Origin: Pseudomonas guariconensis
GTDB taxonomy: Bacteria > Pseudomonadota > Gammaproteobacteria > Pseudomonadales > Pseudomonadaceae
Assembly: GCF_015680235.1 (NCBI RefSeq)
Contig: NZ_JADLJL010000004.1
Span: forward strand, 1-64,000
Length of the DNA: 64,000 bases
Direction of reading: 5' to 3'
Shown here in pieces: positions 8,568 to 17,458 of this stretch. The translations under genes were made by a program, and so were the position numbers. Positions within the stretch are counted from its first letter, which is position 1, and every line of letters begins with the position of its first letter. The notes below the pieces were generated by a model. That model saw only the letters and a list, made by a program, of their open reading frames with translations. It was not told the DNA's origin and made no database searches.

Positions 8568-9431
8568 ATGACCGCCCCACTGCCAGGCCACGCGGCCAGC
8601 AACTTGAGCTATGTCGCCACACCCGCGCTGCTACAGGTGAACGACCTGAGCCTTGAATACCGCACCGCCCAGCGTGTGGTGCGGGCCACTCACCAGGTCA
8701 GCTTCGAAATCGATCATGCCGACCGCTTCGTCCTGCTGGGGCCTTCCGGTTGTGGCAAGTCCACGCTGCTCAAGGCCGTGGCCGGGTTCATCGAGCCCAG
8801 GGAAGGGCAGATCCTGCTCCAGGAGCAGCCGGTCAAGGGCCCTGGGCCCGACCGTATCGTCGTGTTTCAGGAGTTCGACCAGCTGCCACCGTGGAAAACG
8901 GTGAAGCAGAACGTCATGTTCCCGCTGCTGGTGGGCGGCCAGATCAAGCGCGCCGAGGCCGAGGAGCGGGCGCTGCATTACCTGGACAAGGTAGGCCTGG
9001 CCAACTTTGCAGATGCCTACCCGCACACGTTGTCCGGCGGCATGAAGGCACGGGTGGCCATTGCCCGGGCACTGGCCACCCAGCCGAAGATCCTACTGAT
9101 GGACGAGCCTTTCGCCGCGCTCGACGCCCTGACCCGTCGCAAGATGCAGGAAGAGCTGCTGCACCTGTGGGAAGAGGTGCGCTTCACATTGCTGTTCGTT
9201 ACCCACTCCATCGAGGAAGCATTGGTGGTCGGCAACCGCATCCTGCTGCTTTCGCCCCATCCGGGGCGGGTGCGCGCGGAAGTGCACAGCCACCAGTACA
9301 GCTTCGGCAGCCTGGGCGGTGTCGACTTCCAGGCCAGCGCGCGGCGGATCCACCGCCTACTGTTCGACCAGGCTCCAGAGGCGCAGGCCGCAGCGGAGCT
9401 TGGTTTCAACGATATCCGCATCGCCTACTGA
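8568..9431 (+). CDS. ABC importer ATPase (SsuB/TauB type)
   Basis: 287 residues. Walker A GPSGCGKST is near residue 60, Q-loop VVFQEFDQLPPWKTV, signature LSGGMKARVAIARAL, Walker B ILLMDEPFAALD and the H-loop VTHSIEEAL. The SGGM signature and the DQLPPWKTV Q-loop are characteristic of the nitrate/sulfonate/taurine subfamily. There is an N-terminal extension of about 20 residues before the domain. It is co-transcribed with the flanking binding protein and permease. Confidence 0.9.
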   Translation: MTAPLPGHAASNLSYVATPALLQVNDLSLEYRTAQRVVRATHQVSFEIDHADRFVLLGPSGCGKSTLLKAVAGFIEPREGQILLQEQPVKGPGPDRIVVFQEFDQLPPWKTVKQNVMFPLLVGGQIKRAEAEERALHYLDKVGLANFADAYPHTLSGGMKARVAIARALATQPKILLMDEPFAALDALTRRKMQEELLHLWEEVRFTLLFVTHSIEEALVVGNRILLLSPHPGRVRAEVHSHQYSFGSLGGVDFQASARRIHRLLFDQAPEAQAAAELGFNDIRIAY

Positions 9432-9445
9432 CAGGAGCCTGTGCC

Positions 9446-10309
9446 ATGACGACCCTACCTGCACGCCAGGAATACGAAGTGCAGCTGGCGCCACTGCCGG
9501 ATGTGACGCTGGAACGGCGGCTGCCCCTGGCCCAACGCCTCTGGCAACAAGGCTGGTTGCGCAAGGCTGTGATCCTGCTGGTATTGGCGGCGATCTGGGA
9601 AGGTATTGCCCGCTATCAGGGCAATGATTTGCTGCTGCCCAGCTTCCTGCAGACGACCACGGCGCTGTGGGACGGCCTACTCAGCGGGGAGTTGCCGGCC
9701 AAGGTGGGCGTTTCGCTGGTGGTGCTGCTCAAGGGCTATGTGCTGGGGATTGTCCTGGCTTTTGGCTTGACCAGCCTGGCAGTATCGACCCAGTTCGGCC
9801 GTGACCTGCTCGGCACCCTGACCTCGATGTTCAACCCGCTGCCGGCGATTGCGCTGCTACCCCTGGCGCTGTTGTGGTTTGGCCTGGGGGACAACAGCCT
9901 GATCTTCGTCCTGGTGCATTCGGTGCTCTGGGCGCTGGCGCTCAACACCTATGCCGGGTTCCTCGGCGTTTCGCAGACCCTGCGCATGGCCGGGCGCAAC
10001 TATGGTCTGCGCGGCTTGCGCCTGGTGCTGCATATCCTGGTGCCAGCGGCGCTGCCATCGATCCTCTCGGGGCTCAAGATCGGCTGGGCCTTTGCCTGGC
10101 GCACATTGATCGCCGCCGAACTGGTGTTCGGTGCCAGCAGCGGCAAGGGCGGATTGGGCTGGTACATCTTCCAGAACCGCAACGAGCTGTACACCGACAA
10201 GGTATTCGCCGGGTTGGCCGTGGTGATCGTCATCGGCTTGCTGGTCGAAGGGCTGGTGTTCAACAGCCTGGAGCGGGTGACCGTGCGGCGCTGGGGAATG
10301 CAGCGTTAG
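9446..10309 (+). CDS. ABC importer permease (SsuC/TauC type)
   Basis: 287 residues. About six membrane helices follow a cytoplasmic N-terminus. The EAA loop is visible as GRNYGLRGLRLVLHILVPAA, and GASSGKGGLGWYIF is the typical sulfonate/nitrate permease segment. The start ATG 9446 has ribosome-binding site AGGAG 14 bases after the ATPase stop; longer in-frame extension upstream only covers the ATPase gene in another frame. Last gene of the four-gene operon. Confidence 0.9.
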   Translation: MTTLPARQEYEVQLAPLPDVTLERRLPLAQRLWQQGWLRKAVILLVLAAIWEGIARYQGNDLLLPSFLQTTTALWDGLLSGELPAKVGVSLVVLLKGYVLGIVLAFGLTSLAVSTQFGRDLLGTLTSMFNPLPAIALLPLALLWFGLGDNSLIFVLVHSVLWALALNTYAGFLGVSQTLRMAGRNYGLRGLRLVLHILVPAALPSILSGLKIGWAFAWRTLIAAELVFGASSGKGGLGWYIFQNRNELYTDKVFAGLAVVIVIGLLVEGLVFNSLERVTVRRWGMQR

Positions 10310-10351
10310 GTACGTTGGTCAGGGGCGGCTTCGCGCCCTTTCGCGGCGCAA

Positions 10352-10479
10352 TGTGTGGGAGCCAACTGTCTTGAGTTGCTTGCCCCGTTCCTATCGCTGG
10401 CAAGCCAGCTCCCACAGGTACAGCGGTGTCTCTGAAAACAGCGCAGGCCTGGTGGGCGGGCTTGTCCCGCGATAGGGCC
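10352..10479. repeat. REP cluster (three partial copies)
   Basis: A degenerate TGTGGGAGCC copy at 10352, an inverted GGCAAGCCAGCTCCCACAG copy at about 10399-10417, and GGCGGGCTTGTCCCGCGATAGG at about 10455-10477. It fills the 181-base gap between two convergent genes and contains no recognisable U-rich terminator. Confidence 0.7.
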
Positions 10480-10490
10480 TACACCGGTGC

Positions 10491-11048
10491 CTACTCTTTG
10501 TACAACGCCGCTGCACTGTTCAGCGTCTGCGCAATCTCCTCGCGCAACGCCAGCGGCCGCTCCACCACCAGCCCACCCCCTTGGCTCAACAGCCACCAAC
10601 GCAGCGGCCCGCCATCGCTGACCGTGGCCCGCAGGCGGTGGCCATGGTCCAGTGCGGTGAGCTGCATGTCGCGGGTCAGCGGAGCCTCGCGCAACTGCCG
10701 AGCCAGTTCATCGCTGATCCAGGCCTGCAGCGTGATGCCTGCCTCCTGCACCGGCTGTAGCGCATTGCTGCGCAAGTAACCGTGCAGGTCGAAATTACCC
10801 CGCAGTTCACCCACGGCGCTGGCCGACCAATGCCAGCCGTACGGGATGCTCTTGTCGTTGCGCTCCAGCGGGAAGATCAGCGACAGCTCGTTGAGGTCCC
10901 GCTCGATCGTGCGTTTGCTGACACTGAAGCCCACATCACGCAGGCGCCAGACCAGCTCGGCACTGGTGATCCCCGGGGAGCGGCTGGGCAGTTGGCGCAG
11001 CAGCGCCCATTGTCGGCTGAGGGTGGCGCGGGTGGTGGCGAACGGCAA
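10491..11048 (-). CDS. Helix-turn-helix/WYL-like transcriptional regulator, short form
   Basis: 185 residues. The N-terminus (residues about 8-60, GITSAELVWRLRDVGFSVSKRTIERDLNELS) is a winged helix of the HTH_11/DeoR-YafY kind. The rest resembles the first part of a WYL-type ligand-binding region, but the protein is much shorter than the usual 310-330 residues. The start is a TTG at 11048 with AAGGACG upstream; no in-frame ATG exists before residue 125, so a TTG or similar start is required. Ligand and targets are not evident. Confidence 0.6.
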   Translation of the reverse strand: MPFATTRATLSRQWALLRQLPSRSPGITSAELVWRLRDVGFSVSKRTIERDLNELSLIFPLERNDKSIPYGWHWSASAVGELRGNFDLHGYLRSNALQPVQEAGITLQAWISDELARQLREAPLTRDMQLTALDHGHRLRATVSDGGPLRWWLLSQGGGLVVERPLALREEIAQTLNSAAALYKE

Positions 11049-11256
11049 AACGAAACGTCCTTGTCTAGGGTTGCTGCAATAGCATGGCGGCTGTCATGGA
11101 TGCATGGCAATTAGCCATTGCTCTGCTCAGATCAAGGAACCGACGTTTGGTTGCCTGGTTTCGATTCGTTCGCGACAGGTTTTGACGTGCCGTTGCGCAG
11201 AATCTCTGGCTTGCACAGTCGCGGTCGGAGCTGTGGATCGTTCAATGAGGATGAAC

Positions 11257-12069
11257 ATGTCTGCTGCCAGCAATATCCATTCGCTGCTTGCGCGCCTTCT
11301 ACCCGAACGGGTCACGCCAGCCCCGGCACGCCATGCCTTGCGGCATCGGCAATTCGTCGGTATCGGCCTGCCCAGCCAGCCGACACTGCCGGGCGAGCGC
11401 GCCAGGCTGGTCTCCCGCCTGGACGAGTCGAGCGACCCTTTGGAGGTCTACCGCGACCTGCGGGGCCAGGCACTGGAAGGCAGCGTGGCAGCGCTCAATG
11501 ACCTGGGCTGGATCTGGCTCAACGGCAAATACTGGCGCGCCGATACGCTGCTGGCCGGGCACCTGCTGCGCATGGCGGCCATGCAAGGCGACGCCATGGC
11601 CTGGTTCAACCTGGGCCAGCAGCATTATTTCGGTAAAGGCGTGAAGGTGTCCTACAGCCAGGCCGCCGAATGCTATCGGCACGCCTTCGAGCGGGGCATG
11701 TGCCATGCCGCGGCGGCCTTGGGCGATCTCTATGAAGAAGAGGTGTGCGACCCGACCTTGCATTGGCAGGTCGACCTGACCGAAGCCTGCCAGTGGTTCC
11801 TGCGTGGCGCCGAACAGGGCGAGCCCCGTTGCCGCTTCGAAGTGGGCTATCGGTTGCTGCATGGGGTGCATGTGCAAGTCGATGCCAAGGCTGCGTTGTA
11901 CTGGCTGGAGCTGGCGGCCGCAGCGGGCGTGATGCAGGCTGCAGAGGAACTGGCGGTGCACTACAGCCGCCGTGACGGCGCCCGTTACTTGAGCTGGCGC
12001 GACCAGGCGATCGAAATGGGCAGTGCCCTGGCGCTGACCATGAAACTGGAAGACCAGGTCCAAGGCTGA
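11257..12069 (+). CDS. Sel1/TPR-like repeat protein
   Basis: 270 residues from ATG 11257, preceded by GAGG at a good distance; ATG 11245 would add four residues. Sel1-type helical repeats are visible: AWFNLGQQHYFGKGVK then SQAAECYRHAFERG, ACQWFLRGAEQG then CRFEVGYRLLHG, and KAALYWLELAAAAG. There is no signal peptide or membrane helix. Sel1 repeats mediate protein-protein contacts; no specific partner is evident. It is a single-gene unit between a minus-strand regulator and the MarR operon. Confidence 0.7.
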   Translation: MSAASNIHSLLARLLPERVTPAPARHALRHRQFVGIGLPSQPTLPGERARLVSRLDESSDPLEVYRDLRGQALEGSVAALNDLGWIWLNGKYWRADTLLAGHLLRMAAMQGDAMAWFNLGQQHYFGKGVKVSYSQAAECYRHAFERGMCHAAAALGDLYEEEVCDPTLHWQVDLTEACQWFLRGAEQGEPRCRFEVGYRLLHGVHVQVDAKAALYWLELAAAAGVMQAAEELAVHYSRRDGARYLSWRDQAIEMGSALALTMKLEDQVQG

Positions 12070-12198
12070 AGCCAGGCCGCGTACCTTGTGGTTGATCATC
12101 CAACCTTCCGGGCTGCGCTGCCTCTGTATGAACAACAATTCATCCAGGCAATCCGTCGCCCCCGGTTGACGACAGGGGGAGGGCAGGGCGTAATATTG

Positions 12199-12214
12199 AT
12201 AGTTAGCAAACTAT
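12199..12214. promoter_or_regulatory. Probable MarR operator
   Basis: ATAGTTAGCAAACTAT is an inverted repeat with seven of eight pairs matching. It ends two bases before the start codon of the marR-like gene and lies just after TAATAT (12191-12196), a likely -10. The size and position fit autoregulation by a MarR dimer. This is inference from position and symmetry. Confidence 0.5.
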
Positions 12215-12216
12215 GA

Positions 12217-12678
12217 ATGTCCTCGGTTCCTCACATGACACTTGATGCACTGCACATGAAAATCAGCAGCGGCATGGTCGTGGCTGCCCGCCATTGGCGA
12301 CGCATCTGCCAGGCGGCGCTGACCGGCTACGGCATTTCCGAGGCCTGCGCCGTACCGCTGCTGATGATCGTGCGTCTGGGCGATGGTGTGCACCAGGTGG
12401 CGGTGGCCCAGGCCGCGGGCCTGGAGAGCCCGTCGTTGGTGCGCCTGCTCGACCAGCTGTGCAAGGCCGGCCTGGTGTGCCGCAGTGAAGACCCCCTGGA
12501 CCGCCGCGCCAAGGCCTTGAGCCTGACCGTCGATGGCCGCGCGCTCGCCGAATCCATCGAAGGTGAACTGGTACGCCTGCGCCGGGAAGTCTTGCAGGGT
12601 ATCGACCAGGCGGACCTGGAGGCGACCCTGCGCGTCATCCAGGCCTTCGAAACAGCCGGTCAGGTGAACCCGGCATGA
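12217..12678 (+). CDS. MarR-family transcriptional regulator
   Basis: 153 residues. The winged helix spans about residues 45-110, with VAVAQAAGLESPSLVRLLDQL as the recognition region and DPLDRRAKALSLTVDGRAL as the wing, as in MarR proteins. There is no clear ribosome-binding site before ATG 12217; ATG 12235 (MTLDALHMK) is the alternative. Its end overlaps the FUSC gene by 4 bases, so it very likely controls the downstream efflux operon, releasing DNA on binding an aromatic ligand. Confidence 0.85.
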   Translation: MSSVPHMTLDALHMKISSGMVVAARHWRRICQAALTGYGISEACAVPLLMIVRLGDGVHQVAVAQAAGLESPSLVRLLDQLCKAGLVCRSEDPLDRRAKALSLTVDGRALAESIEGELVRLRREVLQGIDQADLEATLRVIQAFETAGQVNPA

Positions 12679-14762
12679 ACGGTTTCTTCAGCTCGGTGCC
12701 GCCGGCCCGCGATTGGTTCTACGGCGTGCGGACCTTCGCCGCGTCCATGATCGCTTTGTACATCGCCTTGCTCATGCAGCTACCGCGCCCTTACTGGGCC
12801 ATGGCGACGGTGTACATCGTCTCCAGTCCTTTCGTCGGCCCTACCAGCTCCAAGGCCTTGTACCGTGCCCTCGGCACGCTGCTCGGGGCAGGCGGCGCAG
12901 TGCTGCTGGTCCCGCCCCTGGTGCAGTCGCCGGCTCTATTGGCCGTGGCCATCGCCCTATGGACGGGCACTTTGCTGTTCCTCTCGCTGAACCTGCGCAC
13001 GGCCAACAACTACGTGTTGATGCTGGCTGGCTACACTTTGCCGATGATCGCCCTGGCCGTGGTGGACAACCCCTTGGCGGTGTTCGACGTAGCGTCTTCC
13101 CGCGCCCAGGAGATTTGTCTGGGCATCGTCTGTGCGGCGGTGGTCGGCGCGATCTTCTGGCCCCGTCGCCTGGCCCCGGTGGTGCTGGGCTCGACCAACA
13201 GCTGGTTCAACGAAGCGATCCGCTACAGCGACACCTACCTGGCCCGTGATGTGGCCGCCGACAAGGTTGGCGGCATGCGGGCCACGATGGTCGCCACCTT
13301 CAACAGCCTGGAAATGATGATCGGCCAGCTTGGGCATGAAGGCGCAGGGCCCCATACCGTGAAGAACGCCCGCGAGCTGCGCGGGCGGATGATCCACCTG
13401 CTGCCGGTGATCGACGCCCTGGACGATGCCTTGGTCGCCCTGGAAGGCCGCGCCCCGGCCCAGTTCGCGCAGATCCAGCCGCTGCTGGAGGCGGCCCGTG
13501 GCTGGCTCGAGGGCACGGCCGAAGATGCCTCGCTGGCGCGCTGGAGCGCCCTGCACGAGCAGCTCGAGCACTTGCAACCCGGTGCGGCGGCGCTAGACCA
13601 GCGTCACGCGCTGCTGCTCTCCAACGCCTTGTACCGCCTGACCGAATGGGTCGACCTGTGGCAGGACTGCTGCACCTTGCAGCACGCCCTGCGCAAGGAT
13701 GACGCCACGCCCTGGCGTGCGGTGTATCGGCACTGGCGCCTGGGCCGCCTGACGCCCTTCTTCGACCGTGGCCTGATGCTGTACTCGGTGTTTTCCACCG
13801 TCACCGCGATCATCGTCGCCAGTGGCCTGTGGATCCTGCTTGGCTGGAACGACGGCGGCAGCGCGGTGATCCTCGCTGCGGTGGCCTGCAGCTTCTTCGC
13901 TGCCATGGACGACCCGGCACCGCAGATCTACCGGTTCTTCTTCTGGACACTGATGTCGGTGATCTTCTCCAGCGTCTATCTGTTTCTGGTACTGCCCAAC
14001 CTGCACGACTTTCCGATGCTGGTGCTGGCCTTCGCCGTACCGTTCATCTGCGTCGGCACGCTCACCGTGCAGCCGCGGTTCTACCTGGGCACGCTGCTGA
14101 CCATCGTTAACACCGCTACCTTCATCAGCATCCAGGGTGCCTACGACGCGGACTTCCTGACCTTCATCAATGCCAACATGGCCGGCCCGGTCGGCTTGCT
14201 GTTCGCCTTCATCTGGACCCTGCTGCTGCGCCCGTTTGGCGTGGAGCTGGCGGCCAAGCGCCTGACCCGCTTCAGCTGGCGCGACATCGTCGAAATGACC
14301 CAGCCGGCGACGCTGGCCGAGCACCGCCACGTGGGTGTGCAAATGCTCGACCGCTTGATGCAGCACCTGCCGCGTCTGTCCCAGACCGGCCAGGACAGCG
14401 GCGTGGCGCTGCGCGACCTGCGCGTTGGGCTCAACCTGCTGGATTTGCTGGCCTACATGCCGCGGGTGGGAGAACAGGCTCGTGAGCGCCTGCAGACCGT
14501 GGTCGAGGAAGTGGGCGCTCACTACGCCGCCTGCCTGCGCGCCAATGAGCGTCTGCACGCTCCGTCGGCGCTGCTGCGCAACATGGAGCGCGCCCGCCAG
14601 GCCCTGGCCCTGGATTCCCAGCATGAGCGTGGCGATGCCCGCGTGCACCTGCTACATGCCCTGAGCGGCCTGCGCCTGGCCCTGTTGCCTGGCATCGAAG
14701 TGATGCTCGAGCCTGCCGACCAACCGCAACTGCCCCCCGGCATCGATGGAGCGCCCTTGTGA
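12675..14762 (+). CDS. FUSC-family inner-membrane efflux protein (AaeB-like)
   Basis: 695 residues with two membrane blocks, N-terminal (about residues 20-170) and central (about 355-520), each followed by a cytoplasmic helical domain, the FUSC/AaeB architecture. The N-terminus MNGFFSSVPPARDWFYGVRTF is typical of the Pseudomonas members. E. coli AaeB exports aromatic carboxylic acids; a similar substrate is inferred. It overlaps its neighbours on both sides by 4 bases (ATGA junctions), so the operon is translationally coupled. Confidence 0.88.
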   Translation: MNGFFSSVPPARDWFYGVRTFAASMIALYIALLMQLPRPYWAMATVYIVSSPFVGPTSSKALYRALGTLLGAGGAVLLVPPLVQSPALLAVAIALWTGTLLFLSLNLRTANNYVLMLAGYTLPMIALAVVDNPLAVFDVASSRAQEICLGIVCAAVVGAIFWPRRLAPVVLGSTNSWFNEAIRYSDTYLARDVAADKVGGMRATMVATFNSLEMMIGQLGHEGAGPHTVKNARELRGRMIHLLPVIDALDDALVALEGRAPAQFAQIQPLLEAARGWLEGTAEDASLARWSALHEQLEHLQPGAAALDQRHALLLSNALYRLTEWVDLWQDCCTLQHALRKDDATPWRAVYRHWRLGRLTPFFDRGLMLYSVFSTVTAIIVASGLWILLGWNDGGSAVILAAVACSFFAAMDDPAPQIYRFFFWTLMSVIFSSVYLFLVLPNLHDFPMLVLAFAVPFICVGTLTVQPRFYLGTLLTIVNTATFISIQGAYDADFLTFINANMAGPVGLLFAFIWTLLLRPFGVELAAKRLTRFSWRDIVEMTQPATLAEHRHVGVQMLDRLMQHLPRLSQTGQDSGVALRDLRVGLNLLDLLAYMPRVGEQARERLQTVVEEVGAHYAACLRANERLHAPSALLRNMERARQALALDSQHERGDARVHLLHALSGLRLALLPGIEVMLEPADQPQLPPGIDGAPL

Positions 14763-14971
14763 TCGGTGATCTGGATATCAGCGGGGTGTTCCTGCCCACG
14801 CTCTTGGTGATGATGGTCTTCACCTATCTGTTGTTCCTGGGCGTGCACGCCGTGTTGGTGCGCATGCAGTTCTACCGCCTGGTCTGGCACCGGGCGCTGT
14901 TCAACGTTGCCCTTTACGCCGTGCTGCTTGGCGCGGTGGATCACTTTTGCCGAAACCTGATGGTGCCATGA
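14759..14971 (+). CDS. DUF1656 small membrane protein (AaeX-like)
   Basis: 70 residues with two predicted membrane helices (about 10-30 and 45-65). The N-terminus IGDLDISGVFLP is a DUF1656 hallmark. This family nearly always lies between FUSC and HlyD genes. Its exact role is unknown, presumably assembly or stabilisation of the pump. Overlaps both neighbours. Confidence 0.85.
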   Translation: MIGDLDISGVFLPTLLVMMVFTYLLFLGVHAVLVRMQFYRLVWHRALFNVALYAVLLGAVDHFCRNLMVP

Positions 14972-15843
14972 AAAAACCGTTGTTGACCCTGGGCCGTGTG
15001 GTCCTGACATTGCTGGTGGTGACCTTCGCAGCCGTGCTGGTCTGGCAGATGGTCGTGTATTACCTGTTCGCGCCCTGGACCCGTGACGGGCACATCCGTG
15101 CCGACGTGATCCAGATCGCCCCGGACGTCTCCGGGCTGATCCAGAAGGTAGAGGTGCGCGACAACCAGATGATCAAGCGCGGCGATGTGCTGTTCACCAT
15201 CGACCAGGACCGCTTCACCCTGGCCTTGCGCCAGGCCAGGGCGACCCTGGCCGAACGTGAGGAGACCCTGGCCCAGGCCTCCCGTGAGGCGCGACGCAAC
15301 CGGAAGCTGGGCAACCTGGTGGCGGCCGAGCAGCTGGAGGAGAGCCAGTCCCGCGAAGCCCGCGCCCGCTCGGCGGTCAACGAGGCCCAGGTGGCGGTGG
15401 ACACTGCCCAGCTCAACCTCGACCGCTCGGTGGTGCGCAGCCCCGTCGACGGCTACCTCAACGACCGCGCGCCCCGTGCCCATGAATTCGTCACCGCCGG
15501 CCGGCCGGTGCTGTCGGTGGTCGACAGCGCCTCCTACCACGTCGATGGCTACTTTGAAGAGACCAAGCTCGGCGGTATCCACATCGGCGATGCCGTGGAT
15601 ATCCGCGTGATGGGCGACAACACCCGGCTGCGCGGCCACGTGCAAAGCATGGCTGCCGGCATCGAGGACCGTGACCGCAGCAGCGGCGCCAACCTGCTGC
15701 CCAACGTCAACCCGGCGTTCAGCTGGGTACGCCTGGCCCAGCGCATCCCGGTACGCATCGCCTTCGACGAGGTGCCCGAGAACTTTCGCATGATCGCCGG
15801 GCGTACCGCCACGGTGTCGATCGTCGAGGGCCAACGGCCATGA
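14968..15843 (+). CDS. HlyD-family periplasmic adaptor (AaeA-like)
   Basis: 291 residues. One N-terminal membrane helix (about 10-32), then the split biotinyl-lipoyl motif (IQIAPDVSGLIQKVEVRDNQ and VVRSPVDGYLNDR), an alpha hairpin between them and a C-terminal beta barrel. Start ATG 14968 overlaps the DUF1656 stop; TTG 14947 is an unlikely longer start. It links the FUSC protein to the NodT-type channel. Confidence 0.9.
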   Translation: MKKPLLTLGRVVLTLLVVTFAAVLVWQMVVYYLFAPWTRDGHIRADVIQIAPDVSGLIQKVEVRDNQMIKRGDVLFTIDQDRFTLALRQARATLAEREETLAQASREARRNRKLGNLVAAEQLEESQSREARARSAVNEAQVAVDTAQLNLDRSVVRSPVDGYLNDRAPRAHEFVTAGRPVLSVVDSASYHVDGYFEETKLGGIHIGDAVDIRVMGDNTRLRGHVQSMAAGIEDRDRSSGANLLPNVNPAFSWVRLAQRIPVRIAFDEVPENFRMIAGRTATVSIVEGQRP

Positions 15844-17261
15844 AATACCTGATGGTGGCTGGCTTGGCGCTGTCCCTGGGGGCGTGCGCCCTGGTCGGCC
15901 CGGACTACCAAGTGCCCAAGGATGCTGCCGTGCAGCGCAGCGACCTCAACGGCCCACTGCGCCAGGACCCAGGCAGCGTGGTTTCGGCGCCGGTACCGGA
16001 GAACTGGTGGCAGCTGTACCAGGACCCGCGCCTGAACGACCTGGTGCGCCAGGCCCTGGCTGCCAACACCGAGCTGCGCGTGGCGGCGGCCAATATCGCC
16101 AAGGCCCGTGCGCAGGTCGAGGTGGCCGAGGCCCAGGGTGGCTTCGAGGGTGGCGTCAAGCTCGGCGCGCAGCGCCTGCAGGAGTCTGGCGAGGCGTTCC
16201 TGCTGCCGGAGAAAGTACCTGTGGCCAACATCGGCGAGGCCATTATCAGTGCCTCCTACCAGTTCGACCTGTGGGGCACCTTCAAACGCGGCACCGAGGC
16301 GGCCAAGGCCAATGCCGATGCGGTGCAGGCCGCAGCTGACACCGCGCGCATCACCTTGGTGGCGGACGTGGTCAAGGCATACACCCAGGTGTGCTCGGCC
16401 AACGAGGAATATCACATTGCCCGCCAGTCCCTCGACCTGCAGGAGCAGAGCGTGCAATTGAACCAGCGCCTGCGCGATGCCGGGCGCGGCGACGAAACCC
16501 AGGTCACCCGCTCGCAGACCCAGTTCAAATCCCTGCGCGCCGAGCTCCCGCGCTTCAAGGCCGAGCGCGAAGCGGGCCTGTATACCCTGGCGGCGCTGCT
16601 GGCCAAACCGGTCGAGCAATTGCCTGCCGGTACGGCAGAATGTGCCGAATTGCCGCATATCGGCCAGCTGATCCCGGTGGGTGACGGCGCCGCGTTGCTC
16701 AAGCGTCGCCCGGACGTACGCCAGGCCGAACGCCAGCTCGCCGCCGCCACTGCCACCATCGGCGTGGCCACGGGCGCGTTGTACCCGGATATCAGCATCG
16801 GTGCCCAGGTCGGCACCATCGGTATCCTCGAGAACCTGGGTGATCCTTCGACCAACCGTTGGGGCTTCGGCCCGCAGATCAGCTGGAACATCCCCACCAA
16901 CGGCACCCGTGCCCGTATCCGCGAGGCCGAAGCCTCCACCCAGGCGGCGCTGGCCCACTTCGATGGCGTGGTGCTCAATGCCATCCGCGAGACCCAGACC
17001 CGCCTGGCCCAGTACAGCGCCTTGCTGGACCGCCGCGACGCCCTGGCCGACGCCGAGCGCTCGGCAAAGGAGTCGGCCGAGCAGACCCACCTGCGCTACC
17101 AGGCCGGACGCGAGTCGTTCCTGGCCGACCTGCAGGCTACCCGGGCCTATACCGATGTCCGTGCGCAGCTGGCGGCGGCCAATAGCCAAGTGGCCATGGG
17201 GCAGATCGGTGTATTCCTGGCGCTGGGTGGCGGCTGGAAAGACAGTCCCGCCAAACCCTGA
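15840..17261 (+). CDS. NodT-family outer-membrane efflux lipoprotein
   Basis: 473 residues. Lipoprotein signal with lipobox LGAC (MKYLMVAGLALSLGACALVG), cysteine 16. Two OEP repeats follow, with the NodT signatures ENWWQLYQDPRLNDLVRQAL and LLKRRPDVRQAERQLAAATA. It completes a tripartite pump with the FUSC, DUF1656 and HlyD proteins, overlapping the latter gene by 4 bases. Transcription runs into a REP pair. Confidence 0.9.
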   Translation: MKYLMVAGLALSLGACALVGPDYQVPKDAAVQRSDLNGPLRQDPGSVVSAPVPENWWQLYQDPRLNDLVRQALAANTELRVAAANIAKARAQVEVAEAQGGFEGGVKLGAQRLQESGEAFLLPEKVPVANIGEAIISASYQFDLWGTFKRGTEAAKANADAVQAAADTARITLVADVVKAYTQVCSANEEYHIARQSLDLQEQSVQLNQRLRDAGRGDETQVTRSQTQFKSLRAELPRFKAEREAGLYTLAALLAKPVEQLPAGTAECAELPHIGQLIPVGDGAALLKRRPDVRQAERQLAAATATIGVATGALYPDISIGAQVGTIGILENLGDPSTNRWGFGPQISWNIPTNGTRARIREAEASTQAALAHFDGVVLNAIRETQTRLAQYSALLDRRDALADAERSAKESAEQTHLRYQAGRESFLADLQATRAYTDVRAQLAAANSQVAMGQIGVFLALGGGWKDSPAKP

Positions 17262-17263
17262 TG

Positions 17264-17380
17264 CCCCAATCGCGGGACAAGCCCGCTCCCACAGGACCCT
17301 GCTCGTCGCCACGATACCGACCAACGCATTCTCTCTGTAGGAGCGGCCTTGTGCCGCGAATCGAGGGCAAAGCCCTCGCC
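17264..17380. repeat. REP pair after the efflux operon
   Basis: Two copies in opposite orientation: CAATCGCGGGACAAGCCCGC at about 17268-17287 and TAGGAGCGGCCTTGTGCCGC at about 17338-17357, the second followed by a GAGGGCAAAGCCCTC hairpin. They are of two sequence classes. Confidence 0.8.
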
Positions 17381-17458
17381 GACCACTCGAAGATTTGTCA
17401 CAAGATTTTTCATGAAATCCGCCCGCGAGCCTTGAGCGAAAAGGAGTGGAAGTGAACA

